A stretch of DNA of 64,000 nucleotides. It comes from JALZKA01 sp033856515 (GTDB lineage: Bacteria > Actinomycetota > Thermoleophilia > Solirubrobacterales > 70-9). The notes beneath the pieces were generated by a model, which was given only the letters and a program-made list of their open reading frames with translations, had not been told where the DNA came from and searched no databases. Positions 44,305 to 52,122 of the stretch are shown here, piece after piece. The stretch is taken from positions 27,901 through 91,900 of the forward strand of contig JAWVEY010000070.1 of the NCBI GenBank assembly GCA_033856515.1, read 5' to 3'. Position 1 is the stretch's first letter, and the number at the start of each line of letters is the position of its first letter. A program made the position numbers and the translations under genes.

Positions 44305-44691
44305 TCAGCTAGCTGTCGCCTCCATCGCCTCCATGTTCTTCGTGACAACCTCGAACGTCCGACTGAGCTCCTCGGTTGGGCTGAACTCGACGACCTCAGT
44401 CCCGGCGTAGAGAACCGGGGTGTGGCCGGGACCGGCGAAGTAAGCCTCACCGGCCTCGACGACTTCCTCCCCGTCGCTCGAACGGAACGCGACCTTGCCC
44501 TTGATCACGTAGCCCATGTGCTCGCACTGGCACTCGTCGTCCGGAAGCCCCTTGAAAAGGGGCGCTAGGTCCGCGTCTTGCGTGTACGTCTCGAATCCGA
44601 CCGTCCAGCCGCCTTCGAAGTGCTCGAAATGGCCCTCGTAGCCCTCGAGCGTCTCGTGCTCGGATGCGGTCTTCTTTGATGCCTTCGGCAT
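44305..44691 (-). CDS. Cupin-domain protein
   Basis: A 128-aa protein. A cupin core begins around CQCEHMGYVIKGKVAFRSSD (residues ~53-72) and continues to GEAYFAGPGHTPVLYAGTEV (~81-100). The metal ligands differ from classical cupins (His in CEHMG and PGHTP). It is divergent from a MerR regulator gene over a MerR-type operator, so it is the probable target of that regulator. The ligand is unknown. Confidence 0.78.
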   Translation of the reverse strand: MPKASKKTASEHETLEGYEGHFEHFEGGWTVGFETYTQDADLAPLFKGLPDDECQCEHMGYVIKGKVAFRSSDGEEVVEAGEAYFAGPGHTPVLYAGTEVVEFSPTEELSRTFEVVTKNMEAMEATAS

Positions 44692-44734
44692 GGTCTACCT
44701 CCTGTTGGGGTGGCGATTTCGGACTACGATGCAC

Positions 44735-44752
44735 CTTGAACCGCGGTTTAAG
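44735..44752 (-). promoter_or_regulatory. MerR-type operator/promoter for the cupin gene
   Basis: CTTGAACC-GC-GGTTTAAG is an 18-bp dyad with one mismatch between arms, lying between the divergent cupin and MerR genes. On the minus strand it starts with TTGACT (-35 like, 44751-44756), and a CATCGT sequence follows 19 bases later as a weak -10. A dyad sitting between widely spaced -35 and -10 boxes is the hallmark of MerR-controlled promoters. The assignment is by pattern only. Confidence 0.6.
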
Positions 44753-44769
44753 TCAAGGCCTGAGCCAAA

Positions 44770-45243
44770 TTGGATGGATTTCCGGAGCTGACGATCGGGG
44801 AGGTCGCAAAGCGCGCCGGCGTGGCGACGTCCTCGATCCGCTACTACGAGCGGATCGGCCTGCTTGAAGAGCCAGGTCGCTCTGGCGGGCAGCGCCGGTA
44901 CGAACCCGAGGTGCTTGGCAAGCTGGGGTTCATCGGGGTGGCCCAAAGCGCCGGTTTCAAGCTGCGAGAGATCAAGGAGCTGATCGACGGTGTTGACAGC
45001 GCAGACGGCCTCGGAGCGCCGATGCGGTCGCTCTCGGACCAGAAGCTGATCGAGGTCGAGGCCCTCCTGGAGCGCACCAGGGCGATGAAGGGCTGGCTCG
45101 AGGTTGCGAGGGAGTGCGGCTGCGCCAGCCCTGAGGAGTGCGCTTTGTTCCCTGAGTTCGGGGAAGAGCCGCTTGACGCCGGCACGGCTCTCAAGATGAT
45201 CCGGGTCGACGGCGGGGACTGTCGCCGGTCGCCTGGCGAGTAG
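44770..45243 (+). CDS. MerR-family transcriptional regulator
   Basis: A 157-aa regulator. The N-terminal winged helix carries LTIGEVAKRAGVATSSIRYY (residues ~7-26) and ERIGLLEEPGRSGGQRRY (~27-44). A long coiled-coil dimer helix follows, and the C-terminal sensor has clustered cysteines (ECGCASPEECALF, ~115-127), which suggests metal, thiol or redox sensing. The start is TTG 44770; an ATG four bases later is in another frame. It is divergent from the cupin gene and likely controls it through the dyad at 44735-44752. Confidence 0.88.
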   Translation: MDGFPELTIGEVAKRAGVATSSIRYYERIGLLEEPGRSGGQRRYEPEVLGKLGFIGVAQSAGFKLREIKELIDGVDSADGLGAPMRSLSDQKLIEVEALLERTRAMKGWLEVARECGCASPEECALFPEFGEEPLDAGTALKMIRVDGGDCRRSPGE

Positions 45244-45249
45244 AGCGGC

Positions 45250-46224
45250 TTAGGCCGCGTCCGCGTGGAGGTCCGGGGCCATGGGGAGGCCGCGGGCCAG
45301 GCTCTTAGCCGACGAGTAGTGGCTGAGCGAGAAGACGCCCGCGAGCGCGCGGAACGGCTCGTAGCGGGCATAGAACTCTTCGACCTCGGAGACCATCGCC
45401 CGGCGGCCAAGGCCCTGCGCGACCCCGATGAGCTTCACGTAGGCCAGGTCGCCCGCCGGCAGTGAGTCGAACTCGCCGCGCCCGAAGAGGCCGAGGCACT
45501 GAAGGGTCCATGGACCGATCTCAGAAATGCGCTCGAACCTTGCGTCCGCAGCCGGGTCGCCCGGGTCGGCCCGTCCGGCCGCGACCTCCTTGGCGCACTT
45601 GACCATCGCGATCGAGCGCGCCGGGGCGAGGTCGCAGCTCGCAAGCTCGGCGGGAGCCATGCCCGCGAATGTCGTGTGGCATGGAAGGTCCGTAAGCGGC
45701 CGGTACTCGCTCCCCTTGCCCTTCCAGGCGCTCGTCCTCCCCCACCGGCGGATGATCCGCTTCTGGATCTGCGCGGCCCGCGATGACTCGATCAGCTGCT
45801 CGGTGATTGCCCACGCGAGCGCCTCCCATGCGAACGGCCGCCGCTTGGCGCGAAGCCACGGCCGCCTGCGGATGGCCGGCCCGATGAAGGGGTCGCGCTT
45901 GAACTCCTTGTAGAAAGGGGTCAGGTCGTCGTCGACCGCGAGCGAAAAGCGCATCCTGGTGACCGCCTCCTCCAGCGCGTGCGGCCGTAGCTCTGCATCG
46001 GCGTCGGCGGCGACTGCGCGGATCGCGACGGAGCCGTCGCGGCGCTGCCAGCCGTGGACGACGATCGGAGCGCCGCCGATGTGGAGAAGGCGGGTTAGGA
46101 CGCCGCCGCCCGAGCGCATCACGCCGTCCATCCGCCCCCGCGAGGGCAGCCGGTAGGGGCTCGGAGGCACGACCTCGATCTCGAGCTGGGTCTTAGTTTG
46201 CCGAGAGGTGGAATTCCCGCTCAT
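45250..46224 (-). CDS. AlkA-like HhH-GPD DNA glycosylase
   Basis: A 324-aa protein. The C-terminal half contains the helix-hairpin-helix ISEIGPWTLQCLGLFG (residues ~231-246), followed by PAGDLAYVKLIG, whose Asp is at the catalytic position of HhH-GPD glycosylases. The central FAWEALAWAITEQLIESSRA helix (~131-150) is also typical. These enzymes excise alkylated bases in base excision repair. The N-terminal ~100 residues are less conserved. Like AlkA it lacks the FCL cysteines, so it is not a MutY/Nth type. It is convergent with the MerR gene (six bases apart). Confidence 0.82.
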   Translation of the reverse strand: MSGNSTSRQTKTQLEIEVVPPSPYRLPSRGRMDGVMRSGGGVLTRLLHIGGAPIVVHGWQRRDGSVAIRAVAADADAELRPHALEEAVTRMRFSLAVDDDLTPFYKEFKRDPFIGPAIRRRPWLRAKRRPFAWEALAWAITEQLIESSRAAQIQKRIIRRWGRTSAWKGKGSEYRPLTDLPCHTTFAGMAPAELASCDLAPARSIAMVKCAKEVAAGRADPGDPAADARFERISEIGPWTLQCLGLFGRGEFDSLPAGDLAYVKLIGVAQGLGRRAMVSEVEEFYARYEPFRALAGVFSLSHYSSAKSLARGLPMAPDLHADAA

Positions 46225-46268
46225 ATGGCGGCTATTCCTACTCTCGGCGTCGGTGGGAACGGCGTGCC

Positions 46269-46568
46269 TCAGCGGCCGAGCAGGTGAACGTCGACCAGGA
46301 ACGAGCGGCTCGCGATCACGTCGTCGCGCTTGCGCCGGGCGATCGAGCGCTTGGACCGCTTTGGGGACGCGGCCTTGGACACTGCCTTGACGACCGCGAC
46401 GGTCGCGGCGCCGGCGACGATCCCGCCAGCGGCGGCCATCGCAACTGTCCGCGCCTCGATCGAGAAAGGAACGACCTCGGCCGGGCGCGCGGTGGCGGGA
46501 AGCGGGCGCTCGTCTTCGAGCTCCTCGGTCTCCTCGACCGCCTCCGCCTGCAGTACCTGCTCTCTCAC
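46269..46568 (-). CDS. Small single-span protein of unknown function
   Basis: A 99-aa protein from GTG 46568. It has an acidic N-terminal part (EAVEETEELEDERP), one hydrophobic segment rich in Ala/Gly/Val (VAMAAAGGIVAGAATVAVVK, residues ~43-62), then a strongly basic region (KRSKRSIARRKRDDV), and a short tail ending in a HLLGR segment. No family is recognised. GGGAGG lies directly before the chosen GTG, too close for ideal spacing, so the true start may be nearby. It may be a membrane-anchored nucleic-acid-binding or assembly factor; that is speculation. Confidence 0.5.
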   Translation of the reverse strand: MREQVLQAEAVEETEELEDERPLPATARPAEVVPFSIEARTVAMAAAGGIVAGAATVAVVKAVSKAASPKRSKRSIARRKRDDVIASRSFLVDVHLLGR

Positions 46569-46603
46569 CCCTCCCACTATATGCGGGGCGGTGGCGGGGC
46601 TGC

Positions 46604-47731
46604 CTAAAGAGCCTTCTCGTAGATCCGGTAGCGCTGGACGACCTTGCCGCCCATGCCCTCCATCGCCCGGTTCATCGGCTTGTTCGTCTCGAGGATCCAT
46701 CCCATGTGGCCACCGGGCGGCCCGTGGTGCTCGGCCGAGTGGAGGTGGCGCTCATAAAGAGCCGCGGCGACGCCGAGGTGCTGGTGCTGGGGCAGGACAC
46801 CTAGGGCGAAGACCCGCAGGCGGTCGATGTACTTCTTGCGGCGCAGGAAGTGAACCCAGCCGAACGGCAGGAGGCGTCCGTTCATCTTCGTGAGCGCCTG
46901 GTCGACGTCGGGGAGCGTCAGCCCCGCGCCGATGACCTCGCCGTCCTTCTCGGCGATCATCGCCCAGTTCTCGTCGAGGACGGGCTTCAGGTTCTTCGCC
47001 TGAAAGCGCACCTCGGCCTCGGTGATCGGCACGAAGCCCCAGTTCTTGCCCCAGGCGACGTTGTAGACCTCCATGAAGCGGGTCACCTCGGCCTCCATGT
47101 CGGAGCGCTTCATGTCGCGGACAGTCACGCCCTCCTTCCGCGAATGGTCAGCGGCGGCGTGGATCATCGGCGTGAACGACTCGCCCTGATCCAGCGAGCC
47201 GAAATAGAGCTCCCACATGAGGAGGTCCATCCGCTTCTCCATGCCGTACCCGTCGATCAGCTCCTTGTAATACGGCGGGTGCCAGGGCTCGAGGATCATC
47301 GACGGCTCGTTGAAGCCCTCGATCAAGATCCCGCACTCGTCGTTCATCGTGAAGTCCATCGGCCCGAGGATCCGCTCGCGGCCGCGCGCCCGCACCCATT
47401 CGGTAGCCGAGTCGAGGAGCGCCTTCGCCGCCTCTGGGTCGTTCGCGACCTCGAAGAAGCCGAAGAACCCGTCGGAACCGCCCTGGTATTCGTCCCAGCG
47501 GCGGTCGATGTGGGCCGAGATGCGCCCGACCGGCTCGCCGTCGCGCTCAGCCAGGAAGAACTCGGCCTCCGCGTGCTCAAACCAGGGGTTCTTCTTGCGG
47601 TCGAGAAAGGCGCGGCGCTCGAAGCGAAGAGGGGGCACCCACTGCGGATCGTCACGGCGAAGGCGGAACGGGACGTCGATGAACGTGTTCATGTCCTTGC
47701 GGCCCGTTGCGGTGCGAACGGTCAAAGCCAT
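46604..47731 (-). CDS. GNAT-fold N-acyltransferase-like protein
   Basis: A 375-aa two-module protein. The first half has FIDVPFRLRRDDPQWVPPLR (~15-34), FEHAEAEFFLAERDGEPVGR (~52-71), and the GPMDFTMNDECGILIEGFN segment (~120-138). The second half has WAMIAEKDGEVIGAGLTLPD and LRVFALGVLPQHQHLGVAAA, an acetyl-CoA-loop-like region (~300-320). Proteins of this type are annotated as GNAT or hypothetical; from memory, bacterial ceramide synthases also belong to the GNAT superfamily. ATG 47731 is chosen over a longer frame that would overlap the divergent SPT-like gene. That head-to-head pairing, 44 bases apart, suggests the two act together. Confidence 0.6.
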   Translation of the reverse strand: MALTVRTATGRKDMNTFIDVPFRLRRDDPQWVPPLRFERRAFLDRKKNPWFEHAEAEFFLAERDGEPVGRISAHIDRRWDEYQGGSDGFFGFFEVANDPEAAKALLDSATEWVRARGRERILGPMDFTMNDECGILIEGFNEPSMILEPWHPPYYKELIDGYGMEKRMDLLMWELYFGSLDQGESFTPMIHAAADHSRKEGVTVRDMKRSDMEAEVTRFMEVYNVAWGKNWGFVPITEAEVRFQAKNLKPVLDENWAMIAEKDGEVIGAGLTLPDVDQALTKMNGRLLPFGWVHFLRRKKYIDRLRVFALGVLPQHQHLGVAAALYERHLHSAEHHGPPGGHMGWILETNKPMNRAMEGMGGKVVQRYRIYEKAL

Positions 47732-47775
47732 CGCGCGCACGCTAGTGGAAAGGGCTCTCTGGAAAGATTGAGGGG

Positions 47776-49035
47776 ATGTCTGAGTCCACCAGAGCACCCG
47801 TCGATGTCTTTGCCAAGGCGAGATCCCACGACCGCATGGAGCAACTGGAGGCCGCTCGCGAGAACGACCTCCTCCCCTACTTCCGCCTGATCGAGTCCGA
47901 GGCCGGGCCGCTGATGGAGGTCGAAGGCCGCGAGGTCGTGATGCTCGGCTCCAACAACTACCTGGGGCTGACCGGCGACGAGCGGGTCCGCCAGGGCGCT
48001 CGCGACGCGCTCGACAAGTACGGCACCGGCCTGACCGGCTCGCGCTTCCTCAACGGCACCACTCCCCTCCACGTCACGCTCGAAGAGGAGCTGGCCGACT
48101 GGATGGGAACGGAAGAGACTCTTGTCTTCTCAACTGGCCATGGCGCCAATGCGGGCTCCATCGGCACGATCCTCGGCCCCTCGGACACCGTGATCTGCGA
48201 CTCAGCTGACCACGCCTCGATCATGGACGGCGTCAGGCTCTCCGGCGCGAAGCTCCGGCCGTTCCGCCACAACCAGATGCCGAAGCTCGAGCGGATGCTG
48301 GAGCGGGCGGCGAGCGACGGCGGCGGCGTCCTTGTGATCGTGGACGGGGTCTTCTCGATGGAGGGCGACCTGGCCGACCTCCCAGCCATCTGCGAGTTGT
48401 GCGAGCGCTACGGAGCGCGCCTCATGGTCGACGAAGCGCACGGCGTGGGCGTTCTGGGGGCGCGCGGGGCCGGCGCATCGGAGCTCTTCGGCGTCGAGGA
48501 TCGGGTCGACCTGCGCATGGGGACCTTCTCGAAGAGCCTCGCCTCATGCGGTGGGTTCATCGCGGGCTCGTCCGAGGTCATCGACTTCATCCGGTTCAAC
48601 TCGCGCCCGTTCATCTTCACCGCGTCGGCCGTGCCCGCGGCCGTAGGGGCGGCGCTTGCGGCGCTCCGCGTGATCCGCGAGGAGGGGCCGGAACTGATGA
48701 CGCGCGTCCTCGAGAACGCCGATTACCTGCGCCGCGGCTTCCGCGAGATGGGGCTCGTGGTCATCGACCCAGGCAAGCTCCCCGACGGAACCGAGGCGTC
48801 CTCGCCCGTCGTCCCCGTCGTCGTCGGCGAGGACTGGCAGGCCGTCCTCTTGTGGAAGGAGCTCTTCGACGCCGGCGTCTACACCAACGTCGCGATCCAC
48901 CCTGCCGTCCCTCCCGGCGCCGCTCTCCTTCGCACCTCGCTCATGGCGACTCATGAGACGGAACATCTCGACGGGGCGCTTCGGATCATCGAGGAGACCC
49001 TCGAGCGCTTCCCGGAGATACCCCGAGCGGGTTAG
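47776..49035 (+). CDS. Alpha-oxoamine synthase family PLP enzyme, serine palmitoyltransferase-like
   Basis: A 419-aa PLP enzyme. It has GSNNYLGLTGD (~57-67), GTGLTGSRFLNGTTPLHVTLE (GSRFLNG is a hallmark), the cofactor His in DSADHASIMDG (~140-150), Asp in MVDEAHGVGVLG (~217-228), and the Schiff-base Lys253 in GTFSKSLASCGGF. The family condenses an acyl-CoA with an amino acid: serine palmitoyltransferase, KBL (glycine) or BioF (alanine). The longer N-terminus and the sequence around GSRFLNGT resemble SPT and related lipid enzymes; the other two cannot be excluded. Its divergent partner is a GNAT-fold acyltransferase-like gene, which supports an N-acyl lipid role. Confidence 0.75.
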   Translation: MSESTRAPVDVFAKARSHDRMEQLEAARENDLLPYFRLIESEAGPLMEVEGREVVMLGSNNYLGLTGDERVRQGARDALDKYGTGLTGSRFLNGTTPLHVTLEEELADWMGTEETLVFSTGHGANAGSIGTILGPSDTVICDSADHASIMDGVRLSGAKLRPFRHNQMPKLERMLERAASDGGGVLVIVDGVFSMEGDLADLPAICELCERYGARLMVDEAHGVGVLGARGAGASELFGVEDRVDLRMGTFSKSLASCGGFIAGSSEVIDFIRFNSRPFIFTASAVPAAVGAALAALRVIREEGPELMTRVLENADYLRRGFREMGLVVIDPGKLPDGTEASSPVVPVVVGEDWQAVLLWKELFDAGVYTNVAIHPAVPPGAALLRTSLMATHETEHLDGALRIIEETLERFPEIPRAG

Positions 49036-49040
49036 TTCTT

Positions 49041-49062
49041 CCTTGTCCACTTGTGAACAAGG
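49041..49062 (+). terminator. 22-bp imperfect palindrome after the SPT-like gene
   Basis: CCTTGT and ACAAGG arms (49041-49046 and 49057-49062) with inner CAC/GTG pairing and one C-A mismatch form a hairpin five bases past the stop codon. A short A-rich stretch, not a T run, follows. It may be a weak terminator or an operator for the region upstream of the IHF-like gene. Confidence 0.4.
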
Positions 49063-49318
49063 CGTTATCGAAATCAAAAAAGGTGCTCTTAGCGAACGTC
49101 GTGATGCACTTGCGGGTTTACCCGGTTGCCATTAGCGGGCATGTCGCCTAACTTCCCCCTCGCGCCGGACCCCGGTCCAGTGAACAGGGAGCCCAAGGAG
49201 GCGTAGCCACACGAACTCCAAGGGTCCCGGGCAGCCCAATGGGGGGAGCCCGAACGGAGCGGTCCCGTGCGCCCATATCCCTAACCCCGCCCGCAGACCA
49301 CTCAGAGGAGGAGTGTCA

Positions 49319-49666
49319 ATGGAAGCTGCCACAACGATCGCCCCTGCGCCCTCGCAGGTCGTACCCCAGCACATGCAGGCCCTAGCCGAAGCCAACCGAG
49401 TGAGGCTCGCCCGAGCCCAGCTCAAACGGGAGGTGGGCGCAGGAGAGATTGAGACGGCAAAGATCGTTCGCGAGTGCCCGTGGCAGGCCGAGACGATGAC
49501 CGTCGGCGAGCTTCTTCGGAGCCAGCGCCGCTGGGGGCGGACCCGCTCACGCAAGTTCCTTCAGGCGCTAACGCTGAACGAGAACCGCGAGCTCGGAAGG
49601 CTCACGTCGCGCCAGCGCCAGATGCTGGCCGCAGAGCTCGAGCAGCGAGGGTTCGGGCAGGGCTAG
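49319..49666 (+). CDS. Actinobacterial IHF-like (mIHF) nucleoid protein
   Basis: A 115-aa protein. Residues ~24-110 follow the mIHF layout: RVRLARAQLKREVGAGEIE (long helix), a MTVGELLRSQRRWGRTRSRK segment, and a LGRLTSRQRQMLAAELEQRG C-terminal helix; the basic WGRTRSRK motif is the DNA-contact region in mIHF. These are DNA-compacting, integration-assisting proteins essential in mycobacteria. ATG 49319 with AGGAGG seven bases upstream is preferred over GTG 49313. The ~255 bases upstream form a long leader with short palindromes (GGACCCCGGTCC) but no recognised riboswitch. A strong terminator follows. Confidence 0.85.
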   Translation: MEAATTIAPAPSQVVPQHMQALAEANRVRLARAQLKREVGAGEIETAKIVRECPWQAETMTVGELLRSQRRWGRTRSRKFLQALTLNENRELGRLTSRQRQMLAAELEQRGFGQG

Positions 49667-49694
49667 AAGCAGGCGCACACGCGCAAACCGCATG

Positions 49695-49722
49695 AACGGG
49701 CGGGCCATCAGGCCCGCCCGTT
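49695..49722. terminator. Bidirectional terminator, 12-bp stem
   Basis: AACGGGCGGGCC, loop ATCA, and GGCCCGCCCGTT form a perfect 12-bp stem followed by TT, and flanked by CATG on both sides. It is the best intrinsic terminator in the window and separates the convergent IHF-like gene from the five-gene minus-strand operon. Confidence 0.85.
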
Positions 49723-49745
49723 TTCATGAGAGCGCGCGGCGGATC

Positions 49746-50237
49746 TCAGCGGATCTTGACGGCGACGCCCGCCTTGCGTTTGAACATCTGCTGGAAGCCG
49801 AGGAAGGCGCCGGCGAACACCGCGGCGCCAATCGCGACCATCACGATCGGCTCGAGCGAGTCCGGCCCCGCGTAGAAAAGGAGACCGAGCGCCGCGATTG
49901 CCGGGACGCCCGCCAGGAGCGACGAGTGCGACCGGAAGCCGGCGAAGTGCTCACGGATGGCCAGCTCAAGCCCGCCCAGGGCGGCTAGCCCGATTCCGAC
50001 GCCGATTGCCAGGGCGCCCTGCTCGGGGCCAATGATCAAGCCCACGATGATGAGGATGAGCCCGACGAGGACGCAGATCTCGACGAGCGGGAATGATCCC
50101 CAGGGTGCCGGCGGGCGCGTGTCCTCGGCGGCCGCACGCTTGCGCTCAGCGGCGTGGCTCGAAGCTGCGGGCTTCGGCTCAACGGGTGCGGCTTCGCGCG
50201 GCTTGCGCGGCCGCTTCTTGCGCTTCTTGCTGGCCAT
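49746..50237 (-). CDS. Membrane protein with Lys-rich N-terminus, unknown function
   Basis: A 163-aa protein. The first ~45 residues are very basic and low in complexity (KKRKKRPRKPREAAPVEPKP), then about four hydrophobic spans follow: FPLVEICVLVGLILIIVGLI (~49-68), GALAIGVGIGLAALGGLELA, LLAGVPAIAALGLLFYAG and IVMVAIGAAVFAGAFLGF. No family is assigned. It is the last gene of the minus-strand operon; its ATG overlaps the upstream stop by one base. Confidence 0.68.
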   Translation of the reverse strand: MASKKRKKRPRKPREAAPVEPKPAASSHAAERKRAAAEDTRPPAPWGSFPLVEICVLVGLILIIVGLIIGPEQGALAIGVGIGLAALGGLELAIREHFAGFRSHSSLLAGVPAIAALGLLFYAGPDSLEPIVMVAIGAAVFAGAFLGFQQMFKRKAGVAVKIR

Positions 50238-50755
50238 CAGGGGTTAGGAGCCGCAAGCCCCTCGGCTAACGGGCAACCGGAGGAGAGCCTGACGCGCCAC
50301 CAGCCCATGAGCATCCCGAGGATGCCGAAGCGGGGGCGTGAGTGCCAGTGCTTGCATTCGCGGTCGCCGACGTCCTCGTTGGAGACCTGAACCCACGGGT
50401 AGCTCTCGGGCTCGGCGATCATGCGCTCGATGAGGCCGCGGTTTCGCTCCTCGACGTCGGCGCGGCGTGCGATCTCGGTCTGGGCCTCGCGGATGCGCAC
50501 CAGGAGCGCGTCCCGGATCCGCTCGAGCTCGGCCGCGCCGAGAATGCGCGGGCCGCCGACGGCACCGACCGACCAGTCGATGCCCTTGCGGGGGAAGGCC
50601 GACGTCCAGAGCTCGGAGAGTTGCTGCTCGAGGCGGGCGATCTGGCGGCGAAGCTCGTCGCGAAGGGGGCGCTCGTCAGTGGTGACGAGGAAATCGAGCG
50701 GCACGTCCGCTCTGCCGCCTCCGACTGCTGTCTCGTATCCGAGCGCTTCAGCCAT
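50237..50755 (-). CDS. Conserved-looking helical protein, unknown function
   Basis: A 172-aa protein with no signal or membrane span. The centre is a helix (LRDELRRQIARLEQQLSELW, ~33-52) followed by a GAVGGPRILGAAELERIRDA segment, a charged helix, and an ESYPWVQVSNEDVGDRECKHWH region near the C-terminus with Cys/His that might bind metal. The arrangement resembles uncharacterised actinobacterial proteins linked to MMPL operons. It starts nine bases after the B3/B4 gene's stop, so it is co-transcribed. The function is unknown. Confidence 0.6.
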   Translation of the reverse strand: MAEALGYETAVGGGRADVPLDFLVTTDERPLRDELRRQIARLEQQLSELWTSAFPRKGIDWSVGAVGGPRILGAAELERIRDALLVRIREAQTEIARRADVEERNRGLIERMIAEPESYPWVQVSNEDVGDRECKHWHSRPRFGILGMLMGWWRVRLSSGCPLAEGLAAPNP

Positions 50756-50764
50756 GCCCTAATC

Positions 50765-51406
50765 CTACCCTCGCATGACCCCGGCGGCAAGCCAGATCGC
50801 CTCTTCGATCGCGATGTCAGGCACGCCGCGAACCTGGATCGCGCACAGGAGCGTGCGCTTCGTCTTGTTCGAGACGCCCCTCCCCGCGCCGGTCGCCCCG
50901 AACAGGAGCGCGAGCGGGCGCGTCTCGTCGGCGATCACGAGGGTCCCTGGCGGTAGCTCTCCCGGCCTGCCCTCGAGCGGCTCGCCCGCAGCGCTCAGGC
51001 GGATGCCGAGGCGGCCCTCGACCTTGTCGGCGTCGAAGGCGCGAAGCGCGACGCCCGACTCGGCGATCGCGATCGTTAGCGCGTCGTCCAGGAGGCTCAC
51101 GGAGGGAAAGCCGCCCTTTCGCATCCGCTCCAGCGCGACCTCCTCGACCGGGGTGCGCTGCTCGTCGGGGTCGAGCCCGATATGGCGAAAGAAGACCCGG
51201 TACGCCCACGGGATGGCCTGATGGCGGAGGTTCACGGCCTGCGCACCGGAGAACCGCCCGGCGAGCTCCTTCAGATGTTCCTTCACATGACGTGGGCTTC
51301 GTCCGGAGCCCTGCTCGAGGAGGAGGTAGTGGACGCCGACGCCGGCCAGCTCCTCTGTGACGTCGTCGGCGACCCAGCCGCGCTCCGGAACAGCTTCAGA
51401 GGTCAC
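50765..51406 (-). CDS. B3/B4 (PheT-like) tRNA-synthetase-domain protein
   Basis: A 213-aa protein with the stand-alone B3/B4 editing-type domain: AVNLRHQAIPWAYRVFFRHI (~47-66) followed by DPDEQRTPVEEVALERMRKG (~69-88), and a PPGTLVIADETRPLALLFG segment (~150-168). The same domain in phenylalanyl-tRNA synthetase beta removes mischarged tyrosine, but free-standing members have no proven role. The start GTG 51406 overlaps the redoxin gene's stop (GTGA). Its N-terminus (EAVPERGWVADDVTEELAGV) is not from the longer frame upstream. Confidence 0.75.
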   Translation of the reverse strand: MTSEAVPERGWVADDVTEELAGVGVHYLLLEQGSGRSPRHVKEHLKELAGRFSGAQAVNLRHQAIPWAYRVFFRHIGLDPDEQRTPVEEVALERMRKGGFPSVSLLDDALTIAIAESGVALRAFDADKVEGRLGIRLSAAGEPLEGRPGELPPGTLVIADETRPLALLFGATGAGRGVSNKTKRTLLCAIQVRGVPDIAIEEAIWLAAGVMRG

Positions 51407-52122
51407 TTGATCGTCGCCTCCAGCGCGATCGAGTCCTGGACCAGCCGCTCGAGTTCCTCGTCGAGCGCCTCGTCGGTAAACGAATCGGTGCCGATCACCG
51501 CATCGTCCAGGATGCCACCGGGCAGAGCGAGAGCCATCGTCGGGCAGAGCCCGACCCGGTAGGTGTTGGACACGGCGCCGTCGCGGTCCCATCCAACGGG
51601 CACGCTCCAGCCCCGCTCGTCGGCGATCTGGCGAACCTCGTCGATGTCGTCGCGGATGTTCACGCTCAGGAAGTTGACCTCGCCCTCGAAGCGCTCGGAC
51701 GCGCGGTTGAAGGCGTCCTGCTCCGTCAGGCACTCCGCTCCGCCTGTGAACCAGAACGAGATCGCGAGCGGCTTGTCGAAGAGGTCGCAAACCCGGATCG
51801 CGCCCTCCTCCTCGATCTTGCATGCGGGTGTGCGCGGCTCGGGACACGGGTTCTGGGACGTTTCGCAATCGTCCTGCGCGACGTTCGCGTCTCCCTCCAG
51901 CCCGCTCTGGATGTCCGGCACTGCGAACTCCGGAAGCGCCCTCCCCCGCTCGGCATCCTCGGCTCCCAATAGGCCGCCCTCGTCGGTCTGGATCGAGTTG
52001 TAGGTGGCGTAGGCGATGAGCGCCACGAACGCGATGCCGACGATCAGCGGGTAGCGCGCGCCGGGCCTGGGCTTTTCTCCCTCCGGGGCTTCCTCGCCGG
52101 GCTGGCGCGGCGGATCACTCAT
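51403..52122 (-). CDS. Membrane-anchored redoxin-like protein lacking the CXXC
   Basis: A 239-aa protein. A membrane anchor (RYPLIVGIAFVALIAYATYN, ~23-42) precedes a thioredoxin-fold domain from about residue 90. The TlpA/redoxin position has WFTGGAECLTEQDAF (~126-140): only one Cys at the active-site end, without the usual Cys-X-X-Cys pair. Other cysteines (DDCETSQNPCPEPRTPAC) cluster in the stalk. It may use stalk cysteines or be non-catalytic. ATG 52122 overlaps the MMPL stop by one base, so it is translationally coupled to the transporter. Confidence 0.68.
   Translation of the reverse strand: MSDPPRQPGEEAPEGEKPRPGARYPLIVGIAFVALIAYATYNSIQTDEGGLLGAEDAERGRALPEFAVPDIQSGLEGDANVAQDDCETSQNPCPEPRTPACKIEEEGAIRVCDLFDKPLAISFWFTGGAECLTEQDAFNRASERFEGEVNFLSVNIRDDIDEVRQIADERGWSVPVGWDRDGAVSNTYRVGLCPTMALALPGGILDDAVIGTDSFTDEALDEELERLVQDSIALEATIK

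Noticed and set aside
47776..49035. Naming the PLP enzyme as bioF or kbl
   Set aside because: The features lean toward SPT-like enzymes but no residue seen here separates the three activities with certainty, so no gene symbol is given.
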